In this document: piece by piece, positions 44,901 through 57,483 of the stretch | Numbering within the stretch: the first letter of the stretch is position 1 | Layout of the letters: each line of letters begins with the position of its first letter | Assembly (NCBI GenBank): GCA_963971425.1 | Contig: OZ020515.1 | Coordinates: 16,570,291 to 16,634,290, forward strand | Length of the DNA stretch: 64,000 nucleotides | DNA from: Bryoerythrophyllum caledonicum | Lineage: Eukaryota; Streptophyta; Bryopsida; Pottiales; Pottiaceae | Reading direction: 5' to 3' | Notes under the pieces: generated by a model | The model's database searches: none | Seen by the model: the letters and a program-made list of their open reading frames with translations, nothing else | Told to the model about the DNA's origin: nothing | Translations under genes and position numbers: made by a program

Positions 44901-47800
44901 CAACAACATCCAACCCAAAAACAACCCCCCGCCAACTCACCCTCCCAACCCAATTCATCCATTCCTCCCTCCTAATACACATGTCAAGAATCCACCCAAA
45001 TATTCCATAAATCTTATTATTGACCATAAACATAGAAAACATATTGACTCAAACAAAACTATAAAAAATGATACCAAATATTTATGTCAATGGCAACACA
45101 ATAACAATATAAAAAACAAATGGTTACCCCAACGGAACCTCTTCCCATGGCATAACCAAAACACCTCTACCCATAACTCCGCAGAACTAAAACAATATTA
45201 TCAAAACACCCAAATTAAATTCTACTTTGAAACCATTCAAGCACACTATCCACAAGAGCAATTTTGTGACTCAAGATCCGTTACTCCACCCATAATCATT
45301 CTCCTCCTCAACATCCAGACAATCAAATGCAACCTTGAAAAAGATAGTCTCACACCAAACGATACAATCAAAATTAATGAAGACCATACACATATATACA
45401 AAGACAACGGTAGACATCTAATCATGATTCTTGTCACTAGACTACAATGGCTATGGAGCCAATACCATATTACAAACTCCCACAATCATATAGAGCCAAT
45501 AATCCAACCATTCAAAATTGAAATAGTTTGGCTATATCAAAGATATAAATATTGCATCCCCAAAAATGACCTCCTCAAACTCACACAATACACGGTAACC
45601 ACACCCATTCTAAACTCACTAATCTCATTCTTCAACATCCAACACTTGTACTTTTCATCCCCTGCCACATGCTCAATCCAACTCACTAAAGTCCATTCAG
45701 CCTTTGAAAGAAACAAAATCTTTGGCTCACTAGAAAACGCCTTTATCCACAAATGGATTGAAAATGGTATTGCGTACCTCCACAATATGAAAGAAACACA
45801 ACAAGCAATACATTGGGCAAGACTAGAGGCCAAAAATGATCCAAAATATACTTCCACTCCTATTATTACACGAGATAATAACTGGTACCAAAACTTTAAC
45901 CCACCTCAGCCCATTCCAAGATTCCCACATCATTGTTCTATTCAAGGCAGATTCGGTTCGATGTGAAGAATCCACTTCACCATTGAATTTATTAAATAAA
46001 TCTAGACTTGAGCCATCTACTATACAAATACTATACATACACCACCAAAATAACAATATTGGTACCACTAAACAACTTGCCACACTTACCTCCATAACAA
46101 ATAACCTCAACATATGCCGATTATATACAAAGATAGCCCCGCCTACACCTTCCAAAACCTTGGCGAATTGCAACAAAAAATGGTCCCAACTTAAATGTAC
46201 AAACACAACACAAATCCAATTCACTACACCACCCCCACTCCCATATATCGTGACCATATCCCCTTAAAATTTGAACCCGCATATTGTTATTACACAAATG
46301 GTTTCTTCAAAAGAACCAACAAAAGCTAGCCCTAGACATTGGTATAGAGACAAGCTGGGTATGGCATATATATCCTCACCAAAGAAATCAAAATATCCAA
46401 AAGACTACATGGACTTCAAAATATCCTCAAAGCAAAAGTGATGGCCGTCCATAAAACCCTCGATATTATCACTACACAATACACTAATGAACATGCCCAC
46501 ATCTTTACTAATTGTATTAACGTACTATATCTATTAAACACACAAATATCACACCCTACCTCCACAATAGCCACCACGACCAAGCCATACTAACATCTAT
46601 GGTTCAAATGCTACACAATTGCACACAATTACAACCCTCCATAAAGTTAGAGCACATGTCATCATAGAAGGAAACAAACAAGCGGATAAATTAGCTAAGG
46701 AAGGACTAGGTAAATTTATAGAAATGCCAAATACCCGCATGAATATGCCCACGCTACTCTATACTACTTCCAAAGAGAAAGTTGGTCTTCTATGGAAGAT
46801 ACCTCAGACAAAGGCCCCATCAGATTTCTATACAAATATCTCCAAAAACAAGATCTAATTAACAACCTTGATTAATCACAAAAAGTTTCCATGATATAAA
46901 CAAATGGACTGGTAACAACAACTTTGATAACAAACTTTTGAAAAAATCCCACATTTACAGACTCACAAAATACATGCCTTATCAAATTTTATACTGGATA
47001 CTTGTACATGGGAAATGCCTGCAAACAATTCTTCTTTAGAATAGAACGATTTCCATCCATAATATGCCCAATATGCACCTCCATGGACCCGGACACATGG
47101 CTACTTGTACTCCTCAAATGCCAAAACCATCACATACACTCCCTAATTGTCAAAATGCACAAAAAAACGGTATTGGAAATTTTAAAACTAATTGTATTCT
47201 CAAAGAAATCTAGGTGCTTTAAATTTATGAATGCCAGAACCTTCAACAACAACCCACAAGAAAACACAATCCCTCCATGGCTACTTCCATACACATGTGG
47301 AATCCAAAGATGTCATTGTAATGCCTGAATTAAATGAGATATACTATGCATCAAAGGACTACCATATAAGGACTCTCCACCGGACCACATAAATACTAAC
47401 CTCATTATCCAATATATTGGATTCAAATGTTGTACTGACAGATTTTTCTGTGAAGCAATTGAAACAAAATTAATAATTACCAACCACTTATTAAGGACAT
47501 TAGAGCCGTTGGATGGAAATCTGACCCCCTTATTGTCATTGCTGCTAGAGCTAGAGCTACTACCTTTATCCCCTCTATGAAAAGTTTTGAAAAACATTCA
47601 GTACCTCCATTAATACAATTAAGAAGACATTTACAAAAATTAACACCATTGCTATCCAACATGCAATGTCTATACTTCTACACAAGCAAAATCTCAAAAA
47701 TAACCAACCTCTCCATGATACCCCATAAAACCTTCCAAAAACACACATTTAACCTTACAAATCATCTCTTGAAATTTGTGCCAAGTGGCTCTGGTTGGTC
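44901..47800 (+). pseudogene. LINE ORF2, connection, RNase H and C-terminal part
   Basis: After a long connection region (open at 45424-45966), an RNase H domain appears at about 46270-46700: YCYYTNGF (usual TDGS, Asp lost), LKAKVMAVHKTLDI, HIFTNCINVLYLL (Asp again Asn) and KVRAHVIIEGNKQADKLAKE. A C-terminal Cys/His segment follows: CPICTSMDPDTWLLVLLKCQ at 47070 and PYTCGIQRCHC at 47289. Resemblance ends near 47780. The RNase H makes this a plant-type LINE with RT-RNase H order. Confidence 0.8.
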
Positions 47801-48104
47801 CTTAGTTTGTGGTTCATGGTTACTCGTTACTCGTTATTAGTTACATAGTGTCTACCCTCAAGAGGGGGGAGTAGTTCATACTACTAAACCTATATTTGGT
47901 GGACATGGATTTAGTGGTGGAACAAATAGACACTTTATTCACTCCAGCCCCTTCGAGGACGGGAGTTCTTCTGAGAATACAGGAGTAGGATGTTGATTTC
48001 CTAGTTTGAATTTGTTGAGTACATAATGTTTTGAGCCGTTTAGAGACAACTAGTATTTGGCATTTGTAGAAGTTAGTGTAAATGTTGCTTGTATTATAAT
48101 GGAC
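47801..48104. other. Junction between LINE 3' end and copia remnant
   Basis: No gene. It probably includes the LINE 3' UTR. No poly-A tail or target duplication was found. A purine tract, AAGAGGGGGGAG (47869-47880), resembles a polypurine tract but has no LTR after it. Confidence 0.4.
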
Positions 48105-51100
48105 TAGGTAACTTGTACAACCATATTTCCAAAAAAATTAAATGAAGTTTATTGTCGAGAGTATGTTTTTCCTATCCAATTGGCATCATTAAAATTGATA
48201 ATTCTTATTTATCATTGACAAGATAGAAAATGCCATAGTCTAGAGTACCTCTTGAGTAATTTTTTTTTTAAAGAAGCAATAAGATGAGCTTGTTGTGGGT
48301 TATTTATGTATCTTGATACAAAATCTATTGCATATTGAATATCCCATCTTCTAATTGTGGCATAAAAGAGGCCTTCAACTAGGCTATGATAAATTTGTTT
48401 GTTGACAAACTGTGTTGATTTCCTTGCAGAATTATCTCTCTGGATGCATTGATATATTGAGAGAATTGTAGATTTGCATACCAAAGCATCCAAGAAATCT
48501 TTTGATATATATACATTGATGAAAGTAGTTTCTATTTTTGGTATAGTGAAGTTCAATCCCAATATAGATTTGTGCTCCACCAAGATTTGTTATCTTGAAA
48601 GTTTTCATCATATGTGCTTTTAGTTTTTGAATGTTAGAATGACCATCACTAGTGATAATAATACTATCTGCATAGAAAAGAATTGGAGGGTATTTTTCAA
48701 ATTCAATTAAGAAATAAAGATTGGGTTTATTGGTGCTTTTGGTTAGCCCTTATTGTTTAAGATATCCAATAGTTTTACTCTACCATGCCTTTCAAGCTTG
48801 GAAAGTACATACAAAGAATCTTCTAGCTAACATACCTTGCGAAGGTTGTATTCATCTTCAAAACCAAGAGGTAGTATCATGTATACTTCTTTACCAAGTT
48901 TTCCATCTCATAAGGTTGTCTTGACATCCCAGTAATGTATTTTCCAATTTTTTGTATAACTAAAGGTATGATATTTTGTATAGTTGACCATCTTACTCTT
49001 GAGGCAATTTTCAAATAAATCAATGCCTTCTTAATCAAACCCTTATACTACAAGTTGAAGCTTAAGTTTTTCACATTTATGGTACATCTAAGTTTTTCTT
49101 TAGATACCCCTTTTATTGAAATATGAGTTTTATCTTTTGCAAAATCAACTATTCTCAATGTTTGATTTTCTGTGATTGAGTCGACTTCTTGTTGAATTGT
49201 TTTTCTCCAACTCCTAGGTTACATGGCTTTTGTAAATCTTATGGAATACTTAAATGAACATGCTCCTACAAAAAAAGATAAATGTCCTTGGATTGAGTAC
49301 CAAATTTTTGTTCTTGGAAAGAGTATCTTTTGCTTTCTTTTGCTTGAGGTTTGTGTATTGACAAGAGAAGTATCTTATTTGAGGTTGGTGATGAATCTAG
49401 AATATCAAGCATTCATGTGTTTCCTCAATATGCGGTTATGATATAAATATATGTTCTCAGAAAACTACCAACTCTTTTGGTGAATTGCTTGTTGTGAAAT
49501 AATGTTGTAACCAACTTGAATTTCATCAAATACATTATCTTTTCTCCTGTTAATTTTCCTATTTTTTGGAATGAAATACATGATAACCTTTGCTCTTGGA
49601 ATCATAATTCAAAAAAGTACGCTTGATTGTTTTGTTGTCCAATTTTGATTGCTTGATGTTTCGATGTGCACGTATGCCAGTGTACCAAAAATCTATAAAT
49701 GATTGACACAATGTATAGTATTATAGTACTTAGAAATTAAGTATCATACCTTGATTTGATTATGTGGGAGTTTGGGACTAATATTTACTAGATAGTAGTT
49801 GTATTTATTACTTTTTCCATATACAGCTAAGAAGCTTGCTTGTTGGTACTATAGATCTTGATTTTTCTACTATTGTTTAATCTTATCTCTCACTTACTTC
49901 ATTTTCTTGAGGTGTCAATGCTATGGTGGATTGCCTTGTAATTCCATGATTAAGAAGTTTTTTGTTGAATTTAAGTGATAAATATTCATCCCCCCAATCT
50001 CTTCTAAGTGTCAATATAGTTATTGTAGTTTTTTTTTCTACCCGTGCTTTAAACTCAACAAAATTTTGGAAGAGTTTATTCTTGATTTGAATAAATTAGA
50101 CTTTTCTAGGACAATCAGCTGTAAAACGATAAAGTAGTAAGATCCATTAAGTGAAGGTGTGTGAATTGGTCATACTAGATTATAATGAAGGAGTTGAAGT
50201 ACTTGTGTTGAGCAATTGAAGATCATTTTAAAAACGTTCCCTACTTGTTTATCTTGTAGGCAATCTTTGCAAACTGTTCATATTTTGAAAAAATAAGTAG
50301 TCTTTGAATTCAATGAGCATTTGCACAATGTTGAACTTTGGCATATTATGTTTTATTGTTTTGTGCCATAAATACATCTTTGCTTCAAATATCACTAAAT
50401 TCACTACAATCTCATTGTTTTAATTTCTGAATTGATAAAGACCATCCAATGAATTGCAATATCCAATAGCTAGGAGTGTTTTGTTTTGGTTAAGAACAAG
50501 ACATCAATTTCTTGTGAATTCGAGTGTGTGCCATTAATTAGCTAGAGATCCCACATATGAAAAATTCTCTTTCTATGCTACTACATACAAAATTTGATCT
50601 AGACTTGTTCCATCATATCCAAGCTCGAGTATCAATCCTAGATGAGCCAAATGTTGCAACATGGCCGGCATTTCTATCAGCAATTGTCACATTATGCCTA
50701 GACAAGCTTGCACCCATATGCTAGATTACCCTGGTTCCTTGTAACAAAATGACTTGCTCCTAAATTAATGAACCATGTTGATTTTTGATACTCTATAAAA
50801 TCCGCTTCTGTAGACTAGTTGTTCTCTAAGTAACTTTATCCTTCAAGATAGTTGATAGTTAGAAGTAGTTGCCATGAGAAAATTATTTTGAGTAATATGT
50901 CCCGGCCTCCCATAGTTGTATCAATAAACTAATGTCCCTCTTCTAAATTGCAAAGTCTCTGGATGTATCTTCAATAATAGGATCTTATAATGTTAATTTG
51001 ACCGTCAGCCATGCCATATAGCTGATTTTTTCCATGTTGAGTCGAGCTGGTTCCAATGAAAATTTGGAAATAGACAATCACATTGTGAACTTTGTTGCTA

Positions 51101-51130
51101 TCCGTAAGTTCTTAGTTCTATGATCCATTG
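48105..51130 (-). pseudogene. Copia pol (second copia element), decayed
   Basis: Minus-strand text gives copia order from high to low coordinates: integrase remnants (about 50700-49700), RT start SWRKTIQQEVDSITENQTL at about 49220, RYVS ... GMVEWN-type YGLKQ region, then ILFYADSIIITSD at about 48670 (usual YVDD, here YADS), then RNase H (HSLVEGLFYATIRRWDIQYA at 48380 and NDANWIGKTYSRQ at about 48190). Stops and shifts occur throughout. Plus-strand readings here are shadows. The 3' LTR is missing; the element stops beside the LINE. Confidence 0.8.
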
Positions 51131-51143
51131 CTACAACCTACAT

Positions 51144-51830
51144 CTAAGTCTTTATGCCTTGGCACACCCTGTACAAACTTTGGTGCCATACTCTAGTCTT
51201 CTTGTTGTTGGCCTTTGTGTCTATACTTGACATGTCCTCTTTGGTGTTGTAGTGGCCGCTGATGATTGAAGTTCTAGTGCTTGAAATCTCATTTGATGAG
51301 TTTTGAGTTTCATGAAATAGTTCTCTCATCACTATTTCAAACGCCAAATCCATAATAAAGATAATTCCTTGCACCACCTCCTCATAGTTGTGAGACGGCC
51401 CATCAAGAACAAATTTAATCAATGTTCTATTTGCCATAATTTTTCCATAAGTTCTTACCTGATTGCATAAATCCCTTGCTTCTATGAGATAGGTGTTGAT
51501 GTCTTCACATTCCCTTATAGTCACATGCCATAGAGTTTGTTGTTAATAAACTTGTTGTTAATCTTTATTTAAAAATATAGCTTTGAGGATGCTCCGTGAG
51601 TCTATAGAATCTTCATGTTGATGAACAACTCCTAGCAAGTTGTCACCTACTGACATAGTTAGACCTGTTTCTGCACGTTGTTTGGCCTCTCTTAGCTTCA
51701 TTTCTATGTAGGATGCCCCTATGATGTTTGTAGAAAATATATTAAATCTATGTTTTGCCTCTATTAGCAGCCATATTCCTTCTCCCTTCAAAATAAAAGT
51801 AATTTTAATCTGCCATAACAAGATAGTTTA
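51144..51830 (-). pseudogene. Copia gag of the second element (UBN2-type)
   Basis: Two open segments (51821..51558 and 51524..51144) hold WQIKITFILKGEGIWLLIE, the typical UBN2 start, and ECEDINTYLIEARDLCNQVR with LIKFVLDGPSHNYEEVVQGI, the typical gag middle. A frameshift lies between them at about 51545. The primer-binding site and LTR lie just upstream in the expected order. Confidence 0.85.
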
Positions 51831-51986
51831 GAGGTCCAACTAGTATGTTGGACTTTCCAACTTCACACATAGAAGTGTTGATACTTTTTGCCATTCTTTT
51901 AACTTCCTAGTCTATTCTTCCAAGCTATTCTCCCAACGACTCAAGGAGCATTTATCACCTTTCTATAATTTCTAGCTATAACTAGC

Positions 51987-52000
51987 CTAGCTTTGATATT
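51987..52000 (-). promoter_or_regulatory. Primer-binding site of the second copia element
   Basis: On the minus strand AATATCAAAGCTAGG directly follows the LTR end CTAACA. It resembles GGTATCAGAGC, complementary to initiator methionine tRNA, with G-to-A changes only, consistent with decay of methylated DNA. Confidence 0.7.
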
Positions 52001-53400
52001 GTGTTAGAACACCCACAATAGAAAAAAATAATCACTAATCAATTTTCTTAAGAAAAAAGTAAGAGCCTTGTATATAAAGATTAGGACATTGTTCATAGCC
52101 ATTAAAGACCTAATGTGCTACATCTACTATGGCACGTGTTGTCGTAGTCTAGTGGTTTGTAATTCTCAAAGTTAATCGAAATTAATCTTAAGCGAGCCCA
52201 TCTAACCATATCAAATCCAGGGATTTATATCATGTATCAAATTCTCTAAATCTTAATAATACTTCACACTTAATACCTCGGCACATCCCGGAGGATGGCT
52301 TTCCCGGTACCTCGGTGACCGATAATAAGTATCCACAAGTGTTTAGTTTAAACTCTGTTGAACGTCAGAGTAGTTTTTAGGTAAGTTTTTACAGTGCTCG
52401 GAAATTCACTGCCATCCCTTCTCTCAGTCCAACGGCCACAATATCTACAGTCTAACTCTACACCTTGAAAGAGTTAAAAGGTTACAGCTAGTTTACCGGC
52501 CTTTACAATCTACCAGAAAATAGTCCTAGTAAACCGATCACACAAAACCGGGTTCCAACTACAACCACACAATGAATCAAACAAAGAAGATACAAGACTC
52601 ACAACAATCTAATGCTAAGCAAATCAGATAAGCAAGACAACCTTCCACGGGGATCGTCGGATCTCATCCATGTAAGGGCAGAAATCCCGGAATACTCCGG
52701 ACTCAAGCTTAGCTGGGATTTCTCTCGGTGTACCAAGAGGGGGATATCACCCCTCCTCCCCACCAATCCAAACACTTCCACATAAGGGAGGCTATCATAA
52801 ATAGCCGTGGGCTTCCCGGATCCCATTCGATAAGCAATTCTTTTTTGTTCCACTGGTCAAAATTTTTGAGTAGGTCCCGGATCTTACTCCATCTATCTAA
52901 CTTGGATATCCTACACCCTCCAGAACCTTCAACTCACATTCAATCACATAACATTCAACAAGCTACAACCTTGCACATCCTAGCAAAGACTCACTAACAG
53001 GACTCAACCTTCTCCACCTCTACTCACACAAGCTCAACAAAAGACTCTAGACACAAGCAATGAAGGCAAGACACAAGCAAAGAAACAAAGAGAAGAATAC
53101 TTAAGCCAAGAACCCAAGGCTCCTAAAGTATACAAAGGTCACTAGCTACCCTCCAAAACTAGATCCTCAAGAGGAGGGAAACGACATCTACCTCCTAGAG
53201 AGTGCACAAAGTCAATAACTACCCTTCAAAAACTAAATCCACGAAAGGACAAAATAACATCTAGATCCTAAAATCAAGGGAAGCCTAGTCATTGGCGGAT
53301 TACCGGTAGAGCGGTAAACGGGAAGACTCCCGGTCCGAGACTGGTAAAATATTCCCTAACAAAAGTAAGTAGCCGGAGAAATCACTCAAGCGGTAGTGAC

Positions 53401-53422
53401 CGGGTGCACAATGGGCCCCATC
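53401..53422 (-). other. 22-bp conserved block of element B
   Basis: GATGGGGCCC, ATT, GTGCACCCG on the minus strand. Nineteen of 22 bases equal the block in element A, and the position relative to the reading and the 3' end is the same. Confidence 0.7.
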
Positions 53423-53524
53423 AACATCACTACTCTTATCCTAGTGTTTAAATCTAACAAATTTAACAACATCCCATCAACCGATAGGACAAATCAACAA
53501 TAACACATAATATATAACAAAGGC

Positions 53525-55082
53525 TCAACCGGAAGACTCATCCGGATGAGTGGAATTATCTTCTGGTTGATCCATAAGGGGATTGACAAAAAGATTGGAA
53601 GTATCTACGGGTACATGGTAAAGAGAATCCACCGGAAGGTTGGAAGTCTCAACCGGGAGGTCTACCGGTAGATTGGGAGTATCCACCGGTAGATTGGATG
53701 TATCTAAAGATACATGAGGAGTCTCCACTAGATCAACAAGCATGGCTACAGAAGACTCAACCAAAGAATCCGGTGGTGAAAAAGGGAGGTCAACCGGTTC
53801 CTTCCCGGTAGGTTTTACCGGGAGGCCTCGTTCCCTCTTGTAAATTTTCACACCCCACTCCTAGGGATGAAGAATCCGCTCGACTCACTAGGCATTGAGT
53901 GGGTGGATCATCTTCCTCCGAAAAAAGAGAACTGTCATAGATAAATCTTCTCTTCTTTCAGGGCGGGCTCCGAGCTTGCAATGGCATGGTGGCACTCGTT
54001 TGACCAACAAGTAACTTGGTCAATGCCACCATGGTTTCTAGAACCTTGAGCTTCGAGTGAAGATACTCCTTCTAAGAGGTCCGGAGATCTTTCTTCACCT
54101 TGGCCAATTGTTCCCGGTTTTCCCGGGCTGCAGCCAATATGTCTTCGGTGTCCTCTACTCCAAATACCTTTCGGAGAGTCTTTTGAAGACTCCTTGCCTC
54201 TAGAAGCTCCATATCCATCTGCTGGACATCCCGGGTCACCTCCCGGGAGAACTAGGCTATGTTCTCTAGGAAAGTGAGACTCTTGGATGATCGGGATCGT
54301 CGTGGTGGTGGTTTCTCTCGGTAAAACCGGGAGGACCTATCCTCACTCAAGATTGCTTGAGATGATGAGGCTTCCTCTGGAATTGCCGGAAACGCCAACC
54401 GGAGCTCTGTGTGTTGAAGAAGGGCCCGGGGAGCGTGAGCTTGAGGAGCCATCCTTTGTCTCCACATCCTCTTCTCTTCCGGCTCGAGACAATGGTGATG
54501 CTCATACAAGTGCATGAGATATGGAGTTAAGAAAGTCTTGGAACATCCACCTTGTTGAATTGCCCGGAGTTGAGGAAAAATTGTCTCTTCCTATAAAGAC
54601 CCCCAATTTGAGAAGGAATCCTTGAAAAATGCATGTATGTAGGTGGTGGCTAGCCGGGCTGTGACTCTTTCACGTCGATGAGGGTGAAAGATTGAGTTGA
54701 AAAAATCAACCACCCTCCTCAATTGGTGGTTCGTGAATTGGTCACTTCGGTAGCACTACGACATATCGTAAGAATTTGACACGTGCTTGTCCAGCAGCTC
54801 TCGGTTGACTCCGAGTGTCCATCCCTCTTCTTGACGAAAGGAATACACCTTGCGCCATACTTCCGTTGTCCATGACCGGGGATTAGCCCGGTAGACTCCT
54901 TGGGGCGTCTCGGAAGGTTGCAACTGTGCCACCGTACGTCCCTTCTGGAAGACCCAAGGCTTCTTGAATAGTCCTCTGCAACCCATCCGGATGAGGTCAT
55001 CCTCCAACTATTCACCTTTCGCAGTCCCCTCCCACTTCTTCGGGTCAACCTTCAAAAGCGTCAGTGATACCGGTAGAACCAT
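53525..55082 (-). pseudogene. Gag-like protein of element B
   Basis: From ATG at 55082 (MVLPVSLTLLKVDPKKWEG) the frame runs, past stops at about 55010 and 54760, through LIRMGCRGLFKKPW, VYSFRQEEGW and VVDFFNSIFHPHRRERVTAR, which align with LKTMGCEGLLEVSW and LGFLNPIFHPKKPKRVVAKW in element A. A helical segment (about 54240-54000), RSLQKTLRKVFGVEDTEDIL and further, matches the coiled-coil position in A. A disordered tail with repeated NLPVD units ends at 53525. Shared domain order over about 500 residues shows common descent. Function is not recognised. Confidence 0.6.
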
Positions 55083-55980
55083 GTCGTCCGGGATGGACTA
55101 GCTCCGTGAAGTGCCTGTACCTCCACCAATCTCCCTATCAACTTATGACAACCTCCGGTCCGGCTTGGAAAACATAAGTATACCCGACAACCAATCTACT
55201 TTCTGCGAAACACTAGAGTAACGTGGATGTAGGTATTGCACGTATCTAGTAACACGTCAAACAAAACAACATCACAATTGACCCCTTCAAGGAGGTGACT
55301 TGGGAAAACAAGAAATTGGAAGGGGGTTTCCCGATTGACCAGGAGACCAGGAAAAAAATAGAAAAATTAGACAAGACCTAGAGATGAGGGAAGAATGGAG
55401 AAAACATGAAAGAGGACTTTTGCCACGAAGCCGGGACAATGGAAAACAAACGATGGGACACGAAGGTAGACTCACAAGTGCAAGAAATCCAGATCTAGGA
55501 CATACAAGGTGTAGATGGAGTCTACCTATAGACTTTTCTCTAGACCGGAAAGGAGGTAACCGGAGGTCACACCGGAAGAAGAAAAGAGAGAAGAGATCTA
55601 ACAAACAAGAAAGTTGTACAAACAAGAAAAACCCAATATTTGGCAAGAATTACCTTTTCTACAACTTCTTGTCACCTCCTTGTTGCACCCGCAACCTCCT
55701 TGAAATCGCGATCGTGTCTCTTGAATCTTCTCGCCGTGGCCGTGAATTTCCTTGCACCACCTCCAAGCCTAGGAATCTCCACCACTGTTGTCAAAAGCTT
55801 ACTCCACCACCATCTTCTTCCAAACCCTAGGTTTGATGTTTCAAACCCTAGGTGCCACCAACTCTCCTCAAAAACCCTAGCTTTCGCGCCTTCCTTCACC
55901 ACCTCCTTGAAAAGCCTCCTCCAACAACCTTGAATTCTCTTTGAACCGCCTCCTTCTTGAACTTCTTCTTCTTCAAACCT

Positions 55981-56104
55981 CAACTTCAACCTCCTTGTTC
56001 TTGAAAACCCCAACTCCAACCTCCTTGTTCTTGAAAACTCCAACTCCAACCTCCTTGTTCTTGAAAACTCCAACTCCCTAAAGAGAGAGAGAGAGAGAGA
56101 GAGA
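55981..56104. repeat. 30-bp tandem repeat and GA microsatellite in element B leader
   Basis: CAACTCCAACCTCCTTGTTC with its following ten bases repeats at 55981, 56011 and 56041 in a 30-bp register. A run of GA follows at about 56081-56104. Element A has a pyrimidine-rich leader but no such repeat. Confidence 0.9.
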
Positions 56105-56340
56105 AAACACAAGATAGAGAAAAAAAAAATTTAAATGAGAAAGGGAGAAGATCGGCGAGGGAGGGAGGAGATCTGGAGGGGGGGTCGAGGTCGTGAGGTT
56201 GGGAGGGAGTCGGCTAGGGAAGTTGGAGAGGTTGTTGATGTCCGGGTCCTTGAGACCCGACTGTACCTAGTTATCCGGGTACCCGACCCATACCCGGGTA
56301 AGGTCATACCCGGGTTGATATCCGTGTATGGATTAAAAAA

Positions 56341-56388
56341 ATTATTTAAAATTATTTAAAATTATTTAAAATTATTTAAAATTATTTT
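56341..56388. repeat. 10-bp tandem repeat in element B leader
   Basis: ATTATTTAAA repeats four times and part of a fifth, directly beside a C/T-rich tract. Confidence 0.95.
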
Positions 56389-56918
56389 CTTTTCTGTTTC
56401 TGTTTCTTTTTCTTTTACTTTTATTTTTTTGTTTTTCCCTCATATAAAATTAAGTGTCCATTTTCTCAAATGGGGACTTAAACTTCTACAACAACGTGAA
56501 ATCTAAACAACTACTACTAAAACTAACACTACTAAGTATACTATCTAGTTGATGAAGACTTTGACTAGATAGTTTACTCTTAAGTGGTGATTTGGACTTT
56601 TGTCCCGGAGATCCTTCCGGGCATTCTTTCTAGGTTTTTCCGGGCACAACTTTGGTAGTTTTAAGGCCCGGTTTTATCACCACTTTAACACTAATTAACT
56701 AGTTAAGCATTCACCGACTTTCATTAATTATTGTACAACCTACTTCTACGTAATATTAACTACTTTTCCAGTTATCTAAGCCTAAAAATCACAATTTAAC
56801 TAATTTTTTTGGAAGGGGCAACCAAGTGGGAGTTTCAAACTCCCACACGTGTTGATAGTTTATACAAGATAGTCAAGAGATGATAAATAAAGAACTGGTG
56901 TATGTTGTTTTGCCAACA

Positions 56919-57483
56919 CTCAAAATTACGGTGATTCATTTATTCACTTGTGTTGTGCAACTATGGACATGAATACATGCGCTAACAACCACCTCTATCT
57001 AGGTCAAGAGTTCTTTCTTGTCCGCTGATGGCAAATGATAGGCTCCAAACAAAAAGCTATGCTGTCCTCCCTTTTTGCAATGCTAATCCAACAAATAAGG
57101 TGGAAAATGAGGTTGCACCTTGGATTAATGGTTTAAGACGACCAATAAAGTATGCCAATGAAATGGTAGAATATACTAGATGTAGGGTGTAAACTACTAC
57201 TAATTGATATAATTGTCCTTTATTACAAAACATCTTTTCACTACATTGATTATTCCAAATAATGTCACCTACATTAAGTATTTATCTCTATTATAATAAT
57301 AAAAAAGGTTTGATTCTTCTTTGGTGGAGTACTTAGGTGAAACCCAAAGTGCACCGTTTGGAATTGCATGTATGGCATGCCTCATGGTTGATTAGTTCAT
57401 GAAAGGTTATGGAAGTGTGCGAAAGGGGGTGTGGGGAGCTTATTGAAGCACTTCTTCAAATCTTGATACCCAATGGATGAAGT
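56919..57483. other. Unassigned DNA outside the copia LTR
   Basis: No gene or repeat recognised. Confidence 0.5.

Larger units (their letters stand above)
52140..56847 (-). mobile_element. Element B: 4.7-kb relative of element A
   Basis: CGTGT flanks the element at 52135-52139 and 56848-56852. Read on the minus strand it starts TGTGGGAG and ends TACGACA. Its first 21 bases fold into a perfect hairpin (arms GTGGGAGTTT), as in element A, and the text CCAAAAAAATTAGTTAA follows at the same distance in both. The leader is about 1.75 kb, with tandem repeats and a GA run, longer than in A. The gag-like reading, the 22-bp block and a 1.26-kb CCGG-rich tail follow in the order of A. I found no LTR repeats, primer-binding site or pol. 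It interrupts a copia LTR. Confidence 0.85.
52002..56918 (-). repeat. 5' LTR of the second copia element, split by element B
   Basis: The LTR comprises 56918..56853 and 52139..52002 on the minus strand, about 204 bp once element B and one CGTGT copy are removed. It begins TGTTGG and ends CTAACA, the usual inverted copia LTR ends, and the primer-binding site follows directly. The partner 3' LTR is absent. Confidence 0.7.

Noticed and set aside
47869..47880. AAGAGGGGGGAG as a polypurine tract before a 3' LTR
   Set aside because: No TG-starting LTR follows and the only copia in the area is on the other strand and truncated.
52140..52165. TGTCGTAGTCTAGTGGTTTG at the end of element B resembles a tRNA 5' half
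   Set aside because: The matching end of element A does not share it, no B box follows, and no tRNA fold is possible.
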